Positions 4,717 through 6,380 of a stretch of DNA of 6,380 bases are shown here, piece by piece (positions within the stretch are counted from its first letter, which is position 1; every line of letters starts with the position of its first letter). The stretch spans positions 1 to 6,380 of the forward strand of contig QMWY01000067.1 in assembly GCA_003661865.1 (NCBI GenBank), written 5' to 3'. Both the position numbers and the translations under genes were made by a program. The notes beneath the pieces are model-generated. The model was not told where the DNA came from. It saw only the letters and a program-made list of their open reading frames with translations, and did no database searches. The DNA is from Thermoprotei archaeon. Lineage in GTDB: Archaea > Thermoproteota > Thermoprotei_A > Sulfolobales > Ignisphaeraceae.

Positions 4717-5430
4717 TCATTCAAACTTGGTAGTCACTAGCGCGGCGCCTATGGACAGCAGGAAGTTGACCAGCGACTGGATATCCTTCGTGACCATGTA
4801 CATCCACAGGAATATGACACTATCGACAAGCCTCATGAGCATTAGGGCGTATGAGGCGTTCTCGTCACCCTCTACTCCCTTGTATATCAGGAACGCATTA
4901 GAGCTTCCGATTATGATCGACGTGCCGGCTAGGAACGGATCAAGTGGGCACGGTCTTGCGAGTCCGTATAGCGTCCATATGATCGCATTCGGCGCGTTCG
5001 CGAGCACGTATATGCCGCTCTTGGCCTCGATGTTCATCTTGTAGGTCAGACCAGCCATTACGTCTACGACCCAGTCGAACAGGCATATGCACAATACTAT
5101 CGGCGTGTACGGCCCCCTGTACGTGTTCTCGACCAAGCTCATGCCGAAGGCTATCAGCGTGAACCATATCTCGTTTACCTCGAACCACTCTGCATCAGTC
5201 TTTGCCCCGTACGCCTGCATGAAGGTCCACGGCGTCAGTATGAGGTGGCACGGTATCAGCACGAACACTAGGTTTGCAGGAAGGATCATCCCGAGCACGT
5301 TGATCGTCTCGGCGTCCGGCGGCAGAGTGAGCCACGTAGAGATGTAGACGTACGTCGATAGTACACCCACAAGCCCGTATGTTATGTACACGTAGAATAG
5401 CGAGTTGTATACGGTCTCTTCTTCAGCCAC
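4717..5430 (-). CDS. Polytopic membrane protein, unknown family, third gene of the radical SAM operon
   Basis: 237 aa with about seven to eight hydrophobic segments (roughly 11-32, 45-68, 87-104, 109-130, 138-158, 165-183, 193-213, 216-233). The N-terminus is acidic (MAEEETVYNS). Scattered polar residues near the segments include H62, E101, N102, D119, D123 and N145, but I see no known protease, transporter or enzyme motif. Starts at 5439 (GTG) and 5430 (GTG) are both open. The latter has GGGGGGTG 6 nt upstream and overlaps the radical SAM stop by 8 bases (GTGGCTGA), the same junction as the 70/53-aa pair, so it is chosen. Its coupling to the radical SAM gene and the upstream CPBP gene suggests a shared membrane process, perhaps transport or anchoring of a modified product; this is inference. 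Confidence 0.8.
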   Translation of the reverse strand: MAEEETVYNSLFYVYITYGLVGVLSTYVYISTWLTLPPDAETINVLGMILPANLVFVLIPCHLILTPWTFMQAYGAKTDAEWFEVNEIWFTLIAFGMSLVENTYRGPYTPIVLCICLFDWVVDVMAGLTYKMNIEAKSGIYVLANAPNAIIWTLYGLARPCPLDPFLAGTSIIIGSSNAFLIYKGVEGDENASYALMLMRLVDSVIFLWMYMVTKDIQSLVNFLLSIGAALVTTKFE

Positions 5431-6256
5431 CCAACACACCCCCCATAATTCTTAGTGCCAAATTAATAGTATCTGCGTCCCCCCTTATAACTCCTGTAAG
5501 CAGGTGGGCTATGTGCAACCCGCACATGGAGCAGTCCTGGCCGGCCATCTCGCACGGCACCTTCACCCTGCCCATCGGGTCTAGGCTGACTACCAGCCTC
5601 CTGCAACCGCACATATCTGTCAGGTCTCCCCGTAGCATGGAATCGAGCATGTAGTCGGTGAACCACATCACGTCCGACCCGTACTCGCTGGTTAGCTTCC
5701 TGAGCATGTTTATGCACTCCTCCCTCTGCCTGCCCCTGAGTACGATGTCGTACGGGGGCGGCGTGTGCAGGCTTACCCAGAACGACTCGGCACCCCTCCT
5801 GACCCACTCGTCCACTAGGTCTGGCATGCACTTATAGTTCACGGCGTTTAGCACGGTGGTCACGGTGTAGGGCATGGACAACTCGTCTATGTTGCTTACG
5901 ATCACTCTGTACGTGCCCCTACCCCTTATCCAGTCGTGTATTTGCTCGGTTCCGTCGATGCTAACGAACACCCTTCCCTTGACCTCCGGTATCGGCAGGG
6001 TGCCGTTGGTCACGAGCCATATCGGGAGCAGCCCGTTGAGCTTTATGCACAGATCCCTCCTGAGCAGCGGTTCTCCTCCGAGTATTATGAGCAACCTAGT
6101 GCCGTACTCGCCTATTAGCCACTTTACCCTCTCAACCCACTCGTCATCGCCCAGCTCCGAGAAGTGCTTCTGCAACCTGAAGTAGCAGTGCTTGCACGAC
6201 AGGTTGCACCTGTGTGTCACGTCTATGCTTGAGACCAGCCCCCTACATATCTTCAT
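5423..6256 (-). CDS. Radical SAM enzyme with cysteine-rich C-terminal (auxiliary Fe-S, SPASM/twitch-like) region
   Basis: 277 aa. C17-x3-C21-x2-C24 (RCNLSCKHCYF) is the radical SAM motif that binds the catalytic 4Fe-4S cluster. GGEP at 60-63 contacts the SAM methionine end, and VSIDG (98-102) is the usual beta4 strand. The C-terminus has C216-x-C218, C235 and C242-x2-C245 around LVVSLDPMGRVKVPC. That is close to the 'l-dp-Gr-v-PC' pattern of auxiliary-cluster domains in peptide- and cofactor-modifying radical SAM enzymes. So one extra Fe-S cluster is likely; the spacing is not a canonical SPASM. The substrate is unknown. It is probably cytoplasmic, in an operon between a CPBP protease and a polytopic membrane protein. 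ATG 6256 lies 2 nt after the protease stop, with GGGGGTG 10 nt upstream; GTG 6286 would overlap the previous gene by 28 bases. Confidence 0.92.
   Translation of the reverse strand: MKICRGLVSSIDVTHRCNLSCKHCYFRLQKHFSELGDDEWVERVKWLIGEYGTRLLIILGGEPLLRRDLCIKLNGLLPIWLVTNGTLPIPEVKGRVFVSIDGTEQIHDWIRGRGTYRVIVSNIDELSMPYTVTTVLNAVNYKCMPDLVDEWVRRGAESFWVSLHTPPPYDIVLRGRQREECINMLRKLTSEYGSDVMWFTDYMLDSMLRGDLTDMCGCRRLVVSLDPMGRVKVPCEMAGQDCSMCGLHIAHLLTGVIRGDADTINLALRIMGGVLGG
5437..5444 (-). promoter_or_regulatory. Shine-Dalgarno GGGGGGTG for the 237-aa gene
   Basis: Lies within the last codons of the radical SAM gene, 6 nt before GTG 5430, and decides that start over the GTG at 5439. Confidence 0.5.
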
Positions 6257-6258
6257 GC

Positions 6259-6380
6259 CTACGCGACACCCCCGAGCGTTCCCCACAGGATCGTTATTGC
6301 GTTAAACATCATGTGGGCTATTATGGCCGACTCGACGGACTCCCTCCACACGACTAGGCACCCCATCAGCAACCCTATCA
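6259..6380 (-). CDS. CPBP-family intramembrane protease, last 39 residues (gene cut by right edge)
   Basis: The open frame enters from the right edge and ends at TAG 6261-6259. The visible sequence begins IGLLMGCLVVWRESVESAII and continues AHMMFNAITILWG. This is the normal end of a CPBP protein: a helix of the 'GLxxGxxxxRTGSLxxAI' type, then HxxxN (H22 and N26 of the visible part, HMMFN), which supplies a metal-binding His and the Asn of the active site. Motif 1 and FxxxH lie outside the window, so activity cannot be judged. It is the first visible gene of the operon, with the radical SAM gene 2 nt downstream. A generic polytopic protein with a chance HxxxN is the alternative; the surrounding residues make CPBP clearly better. 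Confidence 0.72.
   Translation of the reverse strand, partial: IGLLMGCLVVWRESVESAIIAHMMFNAITILWGTLGGVA

Noticed and set aside
5874..6185. 103-codon plus-strand frame opposite the radical SAM gene
   Set aside because: Antisense to an unmistakable radical SAM sequence (CxxxCxxC, GGEP); Ser/Leu/Pro-rich as expected for a shadow frame.
6257..6286. GTG 6286 as the start of the radical SAM protein
   Set aside because: It would overlap the upstream protease gene by 28 bases and has no clear SD; ATG 6256 follows the stop by 2 nt and gives a normal distance to the CxxxCxxC motif. Not fully excluded.
1..6380. CRISPR arrays, tRNA/rRNA genes, insertion sequences, attachment sites
   Set aside because: No spaced direct repeats of 24-37 bp, no cloverleaf or rRNA-like segments, no transposase or integrase, and no long terminal inverted repeats were seen by eye. 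A covariance-model search would be needed to exclude small ncRNAs.

Overview
The window most likely comes from a thermophilic archaeon, probably of the Thermoproteota/TACK side. Arginine is read mostly from AGG and isoleucine largely from ATA. Promoters carry short AT boxes about 25-30 nt upstream of starts. Some genes look leaderless, while others have a GGTGG-type Shine-Dalgarno (SD) sequence 5-6 nt before an ATG, GTG or TTG start. Base composition is near 50% GC. The lineage is an inference: no rRNA or other marker gene is present.

Every protein except the radical SAM enzyme appears to be membrane-embedded, membrane-anchored or exported. From left to right: (1) on the minus strand, the first 443 residues of a large signal-anchored surface protein with beta-rich, Ig/CNA-B-like segments, running off the left edge. 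(2) Divergent from it, a 162-aa exported, mostly helical protein resembling DUF5667. (3) Convergent with that, a compact M50/site-2-protease-like membrane metalloprotease (HEVGH, GPMMN, NDGG). (4) Divergent from the protease, a two-gene plus-strand operon of a 172-aa signal-anchored protein and a 242-aa CPBP (CAAX/Rce1-like) membrane protease, joined by a TAATG overlap. (5) On the minus strand, two two-gene cassettes of tiny membrane proteins (70+53 aa and 35+95 aa). (6) A minus-strand operon running in from the right edge: the tail of a second CPBP protease, a radical SAM enzyme with a cysteine-rich C-terminus, and a 237-aa polytopic membrane protein, coupled by a 2-nt gap and an 8-nt overlap.

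The notable theme is intramembrane proteolysis: three intramembrane-protease genes within 4.5 kb, set among single-span exported proteins and one radical SAM enzyme. Two readings are possible: a locus for regulated processing of surface proteins, or a membrane-associated system in which the radical SAM enzyme modifies a peptide that CPBP proteases process. The sequence does not decide between them and no precursor peptide is proven.

The window is gene-dense: no gene-free stretch exceeds about 100 bases. Gaps hold AT-rich promoters, T-tract terminators and two perfect short tandem repeats (14 bp and 10 bp). No tRNA, rRNA, CRISPR array, insertion sequence or replication origin was recognised.
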